64,000 bases of DNA. It comes from Streptomyces sp. R44 (GTDB lineage: Bacteria > Actinomycetota > Actinomycetes > Streptomycetales > Streptomycetaceae). Positions 54,607 to 62,511 of the stretch are shown piece after piece. The stretch lies in the NCBI RefSeq assembly GCF_041053105.1, contig NZ_CP163444.1, forward strand, positions 682,001 through 746,000, in the 5' to 3' direction. The translations under genes were made by a program, and so were the position numbers. Each line of letters begins with the position of its first letter. The stretch's first letter is position 1. The notes under the pieces were generated by a model. That model was not told where the DNA came from and did not search any database. It was given only the letters and a program-made list of their open reading frames with translations.

Positions 54607-55824
54607 TCACCCGCGGGCCGGGAAGCCGTGGGTGCGGGCGCCGGTCACGACGGCGACCACCGGGACGAGCAGGACCAGGACGCTCCAGGGCAGGGCGCCG
54701 GCGCCGAGCCCGTCGAGGAGGAGGCCGCCGGCGACACCGCCCGCCGCCATGGCCGCGTTCCAGAGGCTGACCAGCATCGTCTGCGCGGTGTCCGCGTCGT
54801 CCCCGCCCGCCTCGGCGACGGCCGTCTGCAGGAGCGTGGGCGCGCCGCCCCAGCCGAAGCCCCAGAGCGCGGCGGCCAGGAGGACCAGGGCGGTGCTCGC
54901 CGCCGGGACGGCGAACGCGGCGGCGGCGACCGCGAAGAGGATCGTTCCGGCGAGGGTCAGGGCGCGGAGCCTGCGGTCGATGTGACGGCCCGTGAACCAG
55001 ATCCCGGCGAGCGAGGCGGCGCCGAAGACCAGCAGGACGAGGCCGGTGGAGCCGCCGAGGCCGAGGTGGTCGAGGTAGGCGGCGACGTACGTGTAGAGGA
55101 CGGTGTGGGCCAGGACGAGGGTGAAGGTGACCGCCAGGACCGGGAGCACGCCGGGGACCTTCAGGGTGCGGGCGACCGGGGCGCGCCCGCCGCGCGGTTC
55201 GCCCGGAAGGTCGGGGACGGCGAGGGCGATCCAGCCGAGGAGCACGACGGCGATCACGGTCATGGCGGTGAAGGCGGCCCGCCAGCCGACGGCCTCGCCG
55301 AGGAAGGTTCCGGCCGGGACGCCGAGGGACAGCGCGAGCGGGATGCCGGTCATCGCGACGGCGACGGCACGGCCCTGGAGGCGCGCCGGGGCGATGCGGC
55401 GGGCGTAGCCGGCGAGCAGGGCCCAGGCGACGCCCGCGGCGACCCCGGCGAGGAAGCGGGCGCCCATGGTGAGGGCGTACGAGGAGGAGACCGCCGTGAC
55501 GGTGTTGGCGGCGGCGAATCCGGCCATGGAGGTGAGCAGCAGGCGCTTGCGGCGCCAGCCGGCGGTGCGGGCGGCCAGGGGGACGGCGGTGAGGGCCGTA
55601 CCGAGGGCGTATCCGGTGACCGACTGGCCCATGGCGGCCTCGCCGACGCCGAGGTCGGCGCTCATGCCGGGCAGGACTCCGGCGGGGAGCGTCTCGGTGA
55701 GGCTGGTGACGAAGACGGCGGTGGCGAGGGCGAGTAGGGCCGGCAGGGGCAACCGGCCGGAGGCGGGGCGGTGTTCGGGCGCGTGGGTGGCGGGACCTGC
55801 CGCCACTGTCGTGTCGTGGGTCAT
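54607..55824 (-). CDS. MFS transporter (AraJ/Cmx-type drug exporter)
   Basis: 405 residues with 12 membrane helices. LTETLPAGVLPGMSADLGVGEAAMGQSVTGYALGTALTAVPLA is the first-helix region of the DHA1 drug export branch, with RFLAGVAAGVAWALLAGY for motif C-like helix. Divergent from a MerR regulator that probably controls it. Confidence 0.92.
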   Translation of the reverse strand: MTHDTTVAAGPATHAPEHRPASGRLPLPALLALATAVFVTSLTETLPAGVLPGMSADLGVGEAAMGQSVTGYALGTALTAVPLAARTAGWRRKRLLLTSMAGFAAANTVTAVSSSYALTMGARFLAGVAAGVAWALLAGYARRIAPARLQGRAVAVAMTGIPLALSLGVPAGTFLGEAVGWRAAFTAMTVIAVVLLGWIALAVPDLPGEPRGGRAPVARTLKVPGVLPVLAVTFTLVLAHTVLYTYVAAYLDHLGLGGSTGLVLLVFGAASLAGIWFTGRHIDRRLRALTLAGTILFAVAAAAFAVPAASTALVLLAAALWGFGWGGAPTLLQTAVAEAGGDDADTAQTMLVSLWNAAMAAGGVAGGLLLDGLGAGALPWSVLVLLVPVVAVVTGARTHGFPARG

Positions 55825-55838
55825 GTCCGTATGCTCGA

Positions 55839-55863
55839 ACCCTCACATTGATGTGAAGGTCAA
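55839..55863. promoter_or_regulatory. MerR operator over a long-spacer promoter
   Basis: 22-bp palindrome, arms ACCCTCACAT and ATGTGAAGGT around TG, one mismatch pair. On the minus strand TTGACC (55863-55858) abuts it, the layout of MerR-type promoters, facing the MFS gene. Confidence 0.65.
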
Positions 55864-55887
55864 GCGATTCCCTGGAGGGGGCTTCCC

Positions 55888-56268
55888 ATGCGGATCGGCG
55901 AGCTGTCCGAGCGCACCGGAACACCGCGCAGACTGCTGCGCTACTACGAGGAGCAGGCTCTCATCGTCGCCGACCGGCTGCCGAACGGCTACCGCGTCTA
56001 CGACGAGTCGAACGTGGACCGGGTCCTGCAGATCCGGGGCCTGCTCGACGCCGGTCTGCCCACCCGGATCATCAAGCAGATCCTGCCGTGCCTGAACAAG
56101 CCTCGGATGATCCACTTCCCGGACGCGACGCCGGAGATGCTGGCGACCCTGGAGGACGAGCGGGACCGGATGACCGACCGGATCCGCTGCCTCACCCGGA
56201 ACCGGGACGCGGTGGCGGAGTATCTCGACGCGGTACGCGAGAAGCTGGCGGCGGGCTCGTCGGCCTAG
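55888..56268 (+). CDS. MerR family transcriptional regulator
   Basis: 126 residues. The N-terminal HTH is MRIGELSERTGTPRRLLRYYEEQALI with NGYRVYDE wing. A dimerisation coiled coil (EMLATLEDERDRMTDRIRCLTRNRDAVAEYLDAV) follows. It has no long effector domain. Cys residues (ILPCLN, IRCLTR) might bind a ligand or metal. Divergent from the MFS exporter with a palindrome between. Confidence 0.92.
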   Translation: MRIGELSERTGTPRRLLRYYEEQALIVADRLPNGYRVYDESNVDRVLQIRGLLDAGLPTRIIKQILPCLNKPRMIHFPDATPEMLATLEDERDRMTDRIRCLTRNRDAVAEYLDAVREKLAAGSSA

Positions 56269-56311
56269 CCCTTGCGTCGAGGGCGAGGACGCCCCTGCGC
56301 ACGGCACGGAG

Positions 56312-56345
56312 GGGGCCCCGCGGACCATGTGGTCCGCGGGGCCCC
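56312..56345. terminator. Bidirectional terminator
   Basis: 16-bp stem GGGGCCCCGCGGACCA / TGGTCCGCGGGGCCCC with a 2-base nominal loop, between MerR and LGFP genes. Confidence 0.8.
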
Positions 56346-56375
56346 TCTCGACGCGCGCGGCGGCTCTACCGGGCG

Positions 56376-58556
56376 CTACGGGATGCCGGGCGGTGCGCCG
56401 CCCGAGGTCGCCAGGCTGAACTTGTCCTGGTCGACGACGCGTTCCTCGCCGTAGAACTTGCCCAGCAGACTGCCGCTGTGCGAGTTCTGCTTCGCGTCGA
56501 TCATGCAGACGCTGTATCCGTCGGGGCCGGTGGTGATCCTCAGGTCCTTGACGTTGCAGTTGTCGTGAACGGTGCGGCCCAGATCGGGGTGGGCGGCCGC
56601 TCCTTCGTTGCTGGACGCGAACGGGTACTCGTCGCAGGACCGGCCGGTCAGGCGTCGGGCGTCGGCGACCGCGCCCTTACGGGGGCAGGAGTACTGACGG
56701 TTGATGTCCCGCTTGGATTTGTCGGCCTGCCGGTGCAGGGGCCTGGCGGCCGAACCGGGAAGACCGGACGCGATCGCCTCGGCGACGTGCCAGGTCTGCT
56801 CGGGGGTGACGGACGTCAGCTTGAACTCGGGTGTCGCACCGGGGAACACACACCCCTGGCGGAAGGTCCCGTTGGACAGCTTCATGGTGGAATCGCACCG
56901 CACGTCGGCGACTCGGATATTGCCCCACTGCCGGCCGGGGATGATCTCCGGGTCCAGGTTCCCGAAGTTCCACGCGATGTTGACGACCGGGTACTTCAGC
57001 GCCTGGTCGGCCATCGTCTGTTGCTTCCACTTGACGACGATGACCTTCGACTGGCCCGACTTGATCAGTGATCCGTCGGCGGCTCCTTCGACGCCGTACG
57101 ACCCGGCGGGCGTGTTGTTGTACGTCAGCTTGTACCGGAACGTCGGCTTGCCCGTCTTCCCCGTCAGACCGTGGAAGTCGACGCGGAACTCCTGCTGGAA
57201 CTCGCCCGACTTGTGCGAGGTCAGGACGCCGGTCTTCACGGTGAAGGGGATCGACCCGACTTCGGCGCCCTTGGCGTCGATGACATCGACGTCCAGGTTC
57301 TTCCAGATCATGCACGCGTGCTTGCGTCCCGTACGCCACTGCCCGTCCCAGGGCTGGTCGAGGCAGAGCGGGGAGATGAACGTCCCCTGCGTGTCGGGGC
57401 CGTCGATGATCGGATCGTCCGGCGGGTCGTCGGCGGCGACCGTCGTCGCGCCGTCGTGCATGCAGGACTCGCCCGCGGTACAGGGCTCCAGCGTGCCGGG
57501 CCTGTCCTGGACCACCGGCCTGCCGGCACCTTCGGTGCCGGCGTCGGCGGCGAAGTCCGCCCAGGTCACCGGGACCTGGTCGCCCACGGTCGGGTCCGCG
57601 TCCCCGTCGTCGGGGTCGGCGGCCGCGACCGGATCGGTCGGGAACCCCATCGTCCCGAACTGGAAGTCCTGGTCCCACGCCGATCCACGCGGCTGCTGGT
57701 CGGCGACCGGATACCCGTACGGGCCCTTCTCGTAGCCGGACAGCTCCCACTTGGCCAGCAGCCCGCCGCTGACCGGATGTGCCCCGTACGCGGCGGTCCA
57801 GTAGATCATTCCGTGCTCGAACCGGGCGCCGCTGCCGATCCCGTCCGGCGTGGCGAACTCGTCGGACACGGGATAGCCCAGATAGCCGGCCTCCCATCCG
57901 GCTTCGGCCCACTTGTCGCGGATCGCGCCGCGCACCGCGTACGCCTCGTTCAGCTTCCAGTAGATGTCGCCGGATGCGAAGTGCTGGCGGCGGCCGACGC
58001 CGTCAGGATTCACGATCTCGTCCGACGTGGGGTAGCCGAGCGGTCCGGCCTCCCAGCCGTTGCGGGACCACGCCGCGAAGAAGTGGTTCACGACCGGGTG
58101 CGCGCCGCCCTGCGGGGACCAGTAGATCGGCCCGTTGATGAACTCGGTGCGCTTGCCGACCCCGTCGGGGTTCGTCAGCTCGTCGGATTTCGGGAACGAC
58201 AGGAAGCCGCCCGGGCCGCCGAGCTCGTTGTACTTGTCGCGGATCGCGCCACAGACCTCGTAGGGGGCGGGCCAGTACACCTGGCATCCGTCCGTGGCGC
58301 GGGCCTCCATCGTCTCCGCCCTGTCGGCCTGCTCCTTGCTGAACCCCCTGGGTAACAGGTCCCGATCGGACCGCATCCGCCCCGGGGTGATCGTCGCGTG
58401 CGGCCGTGAGGTCGGCTTCCACCCCGGCGCCCCTGGGCTGCCGCTGTCGGCGGTCGCGGTGGTCGTCGTCGCGGCGATCAGCAGTGCTGACACCAGGGCA
58501 GCGGCAGCGGCCTTCAGCAGGGGCACGGTCTGGGCTCGCAGTCTTCTTCTCGTCAT
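56376..58556 (-). CDS. Secreted LGFP-repeat protein with NucA/NucB-like DNase end
   Basis: 726 residues. Signal peptide (basic MTRRR, hydrophobic to about 35). Four LGFP-type repeats cover about 100-300, each with GxLGYPxSDE-like and IYW cores (PLGYPTSDE, YLGYPVSDE); LGFP repeats bind cell-wall material. The middle (about 400-600) is a beta-rich domain with several Cys. The end has CDEYPFASSNEG near residue 641 and DAKQNSHSGSLLGKFY, matching NucA/NucB deoxyribonucleases. Likely a wall-associated nuclease. ATG at 58556. Confidence 0.82.
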   Translation of the reverse strand: MTRRRLRAQTVPLLKAAAAALVSALLIAATTTTATADSGSPGAPGWKPTSRPHATITPGRMRSDRDLLPRGFSKEQADRAETMEARATDGCQVYWPAPYEVCGAIRDKYNELGGPGGFLSFPKSDELTNPDGVGKRTEFINGPIYWSPQGGAHPVVNHFFAAWSRNGWEAGPLGYPTSDEIVNPDGVGRRQHFASGDIYWKLNEAYAVRGAIRDKWAEAGWEAGYLGYPVSDEFATPDGIGSGARFEHGMIYWTAAYGAHPVSGGLLAKWELSGYEKGPYGYPVADQQPRGSAWDQDFQFGTMGFPTDPVAAADPDDGDADPTVGDQVPVTWADFAADAGTEGAGRPVVQDRPGTLEPCTAGESCMHDGATTVAADDPPDDPIIDGPDTQGTFISPLCLDQPWDGQWRTGRKHACMIWKNLDVDVIDAKGAEVGSIPFTVKTGVLTSHKSGEFQQEFRVDFHGLTGKTGKPTFRYKLTYNNTPAGSYGVEGAADGSLIKSGQSKVIVVKWKQQTMADQALKYPVVNIAWNFGNLDPEIIPGRQWGNIRVADVRCDSTMKLSNGTFRQGCVFPGATPEFKLTSVTPEQTWHVAEAIASGLPGSAARPLHRQADKSKRDINRQYSCPRKGAVADARRLTGRSCDEYPFASSNEGAAAHPDLGRTVHDNCNVKDLRITTGPDGYSVCMIDAKQNSHSGSLLGKFYGEERVVDQDKFSLATSGGAPPGIP

Positions 58557-58662
58557 CCCACCAGTAGCGAGAGGAAAAGTCCGGAAGGCAAGACCGTGTG
58601 GCCGACCGTGGATCACGCAGCAGGGGCCGGGGGTTCGGGCATGGCCACGCCCCGGGACCGGC

Positions 58663-60396
58663 TCACGCCTCGTACGCCCGGTTCACGGCGGAGAGGACGG
58701 CCTGGACCGAGGCGGTGAGGACGGAGGTGTCCAGGCCCGCGCCCCAGGCGGTGCGCTCCCCGACCCGGCACTCGGCGTAGGCGGCGGCCTCGCCCGCGCT
58801 GCCGGTGGTGACGGCGTGCTCGGTGAAGGCGAGGACGTCGACGGGGACTTCGGCCCGGGTGAGGGCGTCGGCGAGGGCGGAGAGCGGTCCGTTGCCCTTG
58901 CCCTCGGCCGGTGCGGTGCGGTCGCCGACGCGCAGGACGCAGGTGAAGCGGTGTTCGCCCGCCGTGTCGCGGTCGGTGCTCCAGGACTCCAGGGCGATGG
59001 GGCCGGCGCCCCGGCCGGGCTCCAGGTAGTCCCTGCGGAAGATCGCGCGGAGGTCCTCGGGCGTGGCCTCGCGACCGCTGTCGTCGGTCACCGCCTGGAC
59101 GGCCCGGGAGACGTCCGGACGCATCCGCTCGGGCAGGTCGAGGCCGTGGTGGGTGCGGAGCAGATGGGCGACTCCGCCCTTGCCTGACTGGGAGTTGACG
59201 CGGATGACGGCCTCGTAGCCGCGGCCCAGGTCGGCGGGGTCGAGCGGCAGGTACGGCACGTTCCAGGGGGCGAGCTCCGGCGGGATCCCGGCCTCGGCGG
59301 CGTCCTTGGCGTGCCGGGCGAGGCCCTTGCTGATGGCGTCCTGGTGGGTGCCGGAGAAGGCGGTGTGGACGAGGTCGCCCGCGTAGGGGTGGCGGGGGTG
59401 GACGGGGATCCGGTTGCAGTACTCGACGACGTCGCGGACGGCGTCGATGTCGGAGAGGTCGAGCATGGGGTCGACGCCCTGGGCGTAGAGGTTGAGGGCG
59501 AGGGTCACCAGATCGACGTTGCCCGTCCGTTCGCCGTTGCCGAAGAGGCAGCCCTCGACGCGTTGGGCGCCGGCGAGGACGGCGAGTTCGGCGCAGGCCA
59601 CGCCGGTGCCGCGGTCGTTGTGCGGGTGGACGGAGAGGATCACGGAGTCGCGGCGGGCGAGGTGACGGTGCACGTACTCGATCTGGTCGGCGTACACGTT
59701 GGGGGTGGAGATCTCGACGGTCGCGGGCAGGTTGTGCGTGACCGGCCGGTCCGGGCTCGCGTCCCACAGCTCGGTCAGGCCGTCGCAGAGCTCCAGGACG
59801 TAGTCCGGTTCGGTGAGGTTGAAGGTCTCCGGGGAGAACTGGAAGCGGATGTCGGCGCCGGGGCGGGCCTCGGCGAGCCGGGCCATCAGGGTGGCGGCCT
59901 CGTGGACGGTGCGGCGGACCTCGGCGCGGTCGCGGCCGAGGACGGTGTCGCGCCAGACCGGCGAGGTCGCGATGTAGAGGTGGACGACGGCGCGGGGCAG
60001 GCCGTCGAGGGACTCGAAGGTGCGCTCGATGAGTTCGGGGCGGGCCGGGGTGAAGACGACGGGGGTGACGTCCTCGGGGACGGCCCCGGAGGCGACGAGG
60101 TCGGCGAGGTGGCGGACGAAGTCGAAGTCGGCGCGGCTGGCGGAGGGGTAGCCGACCTCGATCTCCTTGAAGCCGGTGCGGACCAGCAGCTGGAAGAAGC
60201 GGCGCTTGCGGTCGGTGTCCATGGGCTCGGCCAGTGCCTGGTTGCCGTCGCGGAGGTCGACGGGGACCCAGAGCGGGGCCCGCTCCAGACGGGCGGTGGG
60301 CCACTGCCGGTCGAACTCGGGGACGTGGACGCGGTCCTGGAAGGGGCGGTAGCGGTGGTACGGCATGGGGCTGGGGCGCTGGGGATTGTGGATCAT
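58663..60396 (-). CDS. leuA: 2-isopropylmalate synthase
   Basis: 577 residues. Catalytic core: [33 protein letters not shown] and ERTGNVDLV, the standard isopropylmalate synthase motifs; the C-terminal regulatory domain ([13 protein letters not shown] region to end) is present, so leucine feedback is expected. It condenses acetyl-CoA with 2-ketoisovalerate. The ATG at 60396 has no good ribosome-binding site; GTG at 60414 is possible. Divergent from a GntR regulator. Confidence 0.95.
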   Translation of the reverse strand: MIHNPQRPSPMPYHRYRPFQDRVHVPEFDRQWPTARLERAPLWVPVDLRDGNQALAEPMDTDRKRRFFQLLVRTGFKEIEVGYPSASRADFDFVRHLADLVASGAVPEDVTPVVFTPARPELIERTFESLDGLPRAVVHLYIATSPVWRDTVLGRDRAEVRRTVHEAATLMARLAEARPGADIRFQFSPETFNLTEPDYVLELCDGLTELWDASPDRPVTHNLPATVEISTPNVYADQIEYVHRHLARRDSVILSVHPHNDRGTGVACAELAVLAGAQRVEGCLFGNGERTGNVDLVTLALNLYAQGVDPMLDLSDIDAVRDVVEYCNRIPVHPRHPYAGDLVHTAFSGTHQDAISKGLARHAKDAAEAGIPPELAPWNVPYLPLDPADLGRGYEAVIRVNSQSGKGGVAHLLRTHHGLDLPERMRPDVSRAVQAVTDDSGREATPEDLRAIFRRDYLEPGRGAGPIALESWSTDRDTAGEHRFTCVLRVGDRTAPAEGKGNGPLSALADALTRAEVPVDVLAFTEHAVTTGSAGEAAAYAECRVGERTAWGAGLDTSVLTASVQAVLSAVNRAYEA

Positions 60397-60413
60397 GGCG
60401 GGTACCGTAACCA

Positions 60414-60451
60414 CTCCTCAGCTCCTCAGACAAGTACTCCTCAGACAAGTT
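60414..60451. promoter_or_regulatory. Tandem 15-bp repeats, probable GntR operator
   Basis: CTCCTCAGACAAGT occurs at 60422-60435 and 60437-60450, exactly 15 bp apart, with a partial copy CTCCTCAG at 60414-60421. They lie right at the leuA 5' end and between the divergent genes. Confidence 0.6.
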
Positions 60452-60569
60452 CGGGTAGATTCCTCCGCAGCGTCCCCCGCGATCCGGGGAACGCGCCCGA
60501 CGGTCCGGACCTCCGCAGAACCTCCGGCCGCCGGAGAAACACCGGACCAGCAGAGAATCAGGTGACCCC

Positions 60570-61262
60570 ATGTCGCTCGGTGCCCTACGCCCCAGCCCCT
60601 TGGTCGAACAGGCCGCCGAGCGGCTCCGCGAACAGATCGTCAGCGGCCACTGGCCGGTCGGCACCAAGCTCCCCGGGGAGACGACGCTCGCCAAGGAGCT
60701 GGGCGTGGGGCGCTCCACGGTCCGCGAGGCGCTGCGGGCCCTGACGGGCGCGGGTCTCGTCCAGCCCCGGCAGGGCGCGGGCGTCTTCGTGATCGCGACC
60801 CGGCCGACGGAGGACTGGCCGGCCCGGCTGCGCAGGGCGGCGGTGACGGACGTGTACGAGGTGCGGATGCTGGTCGAGGTGGAGGCGGCGCGGCTCGCGG
60901 CGGAGCGGCGGACCCAGGAGGACGTGACGGCGATGCGGGAGGCGCTGGCGGGGCGGGTGGCGGCCGCCGAGGGCGACGACGCGGCCTTCGTCGACGCCGA
61001 CATCGCGCTGCACGCGGCGGTCGTGGCCGCGGCGCGCAACCCCGTCCTGACGGACCTGTTCGGGGAGTTCGCGCCGGTGCTCCGCGAGGGCCTGATCGAG
61101 CTGCTCGATCTGCTCGGGCTGCGGGGCACCGACCTCCGGCACGGGGAGGACGCCCATGCGGACGTGGTCCGGGCGGTGGAGGCGGGCGACCCTGAGGAGG
61201 CCGCCCGGCTGACCCGCCAGGAGCTGGAGTCCACCCTGGCCCTGCTCCAGTCGACGCCCTGA
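60570..61262 (+). CDS. FadR-type GntR family regulator
   Basis: 230 residues. GntR winged helix: VEQAAERLREQIVSGHWPVGTKLPGETTLAKELGVGRSTVREALRAL at 12-58. The FCD ligand domain follows with metal-type residues (DADIALHAAVVAAARNP and HGEDAHADVVRAV). Ligand unknown. Its opposite neighbour is leuA, so control of leucine synthesis is possible. Confidence 0.92.
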   Translation: MSLGALRPSPLVEQAAERLREQIVSGHWPVGTKLPGETTLAKELGVGRSTVREALRALTGAGLVQPRQGAGVFVIATRPTEDWPARLRRAAVTDVYEVRMLVEVEAARLAAERRTQEDVTAMREALAGRVAAAEGDDAAFVDADIALHAAVVAAARNPVLTDLFGEFAPVLREGLIELLDLLGLRGTDLRHGEDAHADVVRAVEAGDPEEAARLTRQELESTLALLQSTP

Positions 61263-61383
61263 CCCTGCGGGGCGGAACGGGGCTCGGCCCGCGGCGTGCG
61301 CCGGCGCCGGGCCCACGGCATGCGTCGGCGCCGGGGCGCGCGGCGCAGGCCCACCGCGCGGCTCACGCCGGGGCAAGGCACAG

Positions 61384-61478
61384 GCCCAGCGCCCGGCTCA
61401 GGCCGGAGCGTGCAGCTCCGGCCCGGACGCGCGGCTCAGGGACAGCGCCCGGCCTTGGCCCGGACGCGCAGCTCAGCC
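61384..61478. repeat. Degenerate GC-rich repeats in an intergenic region
   Basis: GGCCCGGACGCGC(G/A)GCTCAG occurs near 61420 and 61457, with weaker copies at 61384 and after 61478. The region 61263-61513 shows no gene. Confidence 0.45.
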
Positions 61479-61513
61479 CCGGACCCGCAGTGCGGCCGGC
61501 CCGGGCCTGCGGC

Positions 61514-61969
61514 TCACGACGGGTCGACGAAGACCACCGGGACCTCGTTGTCCTGGACGACCCGGCCGAGCAGGCCCGCCAGCTGTTCGCGTTCGGGGGC
61601 TTCGAGGCCGGAGGGCAGTTCCTCGATGCGGCGGCAGGTCTCGGTGTAGAAGTCCTCGGCGACGCGCGCGCCGTCCCCGGTGAGCGCCACCCGCACGGCC
61701 CGCCCGTCCTCCGGGTCCGGTTCGCGGCGCACGAAGCCGAGGCGGGCGGTCCGGTCGACGAGGCCGCTCAGGCTGGACTTGGCGAGCCCCAGCTTGGTGC
61801 CGAGCTCGCCCATCCCGGACGGGCCCGGCATCAGGACGCACAGCAGCTGGCCCTGCTGCGGCGTCAGCCCGTACTCCCTGCCCGACTCCGCGTAGACCGC
61901 GTTCACGAGGAACGCGCCGCGCACCAGCGCGGTGACCACGCTCATCTTCCCGCCGTCGTCTCTCGCCAT
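61514..61969 (-). CDS. MarR family transcriptional regulator
   Basis: 151 residues. Helix-turn-helix LGTKLGLAKSSLSGLVDRTARLGFVRREPDPEDGRAVRVALTGDG, which is the MarR winged helix with its wing. PQQGQLLCVL is the earlier helix. Ligand unknown. The ATG at 61969 follows a -10-like TATTCT directly. It may control the downstream molybdenum hydroxylase, although that is transcribed towards it. Confidence 0.92.
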   Translation of the reverse strand: MARDDGGKMSVVTALVRGAFLVNAVYAESGREYGLTPQQGQLLCVLMPGPSGMGELGTKLGLAKSSLSGLVDRTARLGFVRREPDPEDGRAVRVALTGDGARVAEDFYTETCRRIEELPSGLEAPEREQLAGLLGRVVQDNEVPVVFVDPS

Positions 61970-61975
61970 ACGGCA

Positions 61976-61981
61976 AGAATA
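61976..61981 (-). promoter_or_regulatory. -10 element of a probable leaderless MarR transcript
   Basis: Minus-strand TATTCT ends 6 bases before the ATG at 61969. Confidence 0.45.
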
Positions 61982-62017
61982 CCTTCGTGGTGCGAACCAA
62001 TCCCACGCCGTCACCTG

Positions 62018-62497
62018 TCACGTCATCCGGCGGGCACCCTCCAGGACGGCCTGCCGGATGCGGTGGTAGGTGCCGCAGCGGCAGATGTTGCGGATGGTGT
62101 CGAGGTCGGCCTCGGTGACCTCGCGCCCGGCCTCGCGCGCCCGGCGGACGGTGGCGACCGCGGCCATGATCTGGCCCGGCTGGCAGAAGCCGCACTGGGC
62201 GACGTCGAGGTCGAGCCAGGCCTCCTGCATCGGATGGAGCTCGGCGCCGACGGTGTCGGGGAGGCCCTCGATGGTGGTGATCTCGTCGGTCGGGGCCACG
62301 TCGTCGACGCGGACGGCGCAGGGCGTGAACGCCTTGCCGTTGAGGTGGCTCGTACAGGCCCGGCAGACGCCGACCCCGCAGCCGTACTTGGGGCCGGTGA
62401 CGCCCAGGACGTCCCGGAGGACCCAGAGGAGCCGGACGTCGCCCTCGACGTCGGTGGTGACGGCCTTGCCGTTCAGGATGAAGGTGTGCTGCGGCAC
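62018..62497 (-). CDS. (2Fe-2S)-binding small subunit of a molybdenum hydroxylase
   Basis: 159 residues. First cluster: YGCGVGVCRACTSHLNG; second: CGFCQPGQIM and NICRCGTYHRI, the two [2Fe-2S] Cys sets of xanthine dehydrogenase/isoquinoline 1-oxidoreductase small subunits. It passes electrons from the molybdenum subunit encoded just upstream (14-bp gap). GTG start with GGAG ahead. Confidence 0.93.
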   Translation of the reverse strand: MPQHTFILNGKAVTTDVEGDVRLLWVLRDVLGVTGPKYGCGVGVCRACTSHLNGKAFTPCAVRVDDVAPTDEITTIEGLPDTVGAELHPMQEAWLDLDVAQCGFCQPGQIMAAVATVRRAREAGREVTEADLDTIRNICRCGTYHRIRQAVLEGARRMT

Positions 62498-62511
62498 GGG
62501 GGCTCCAGGTC

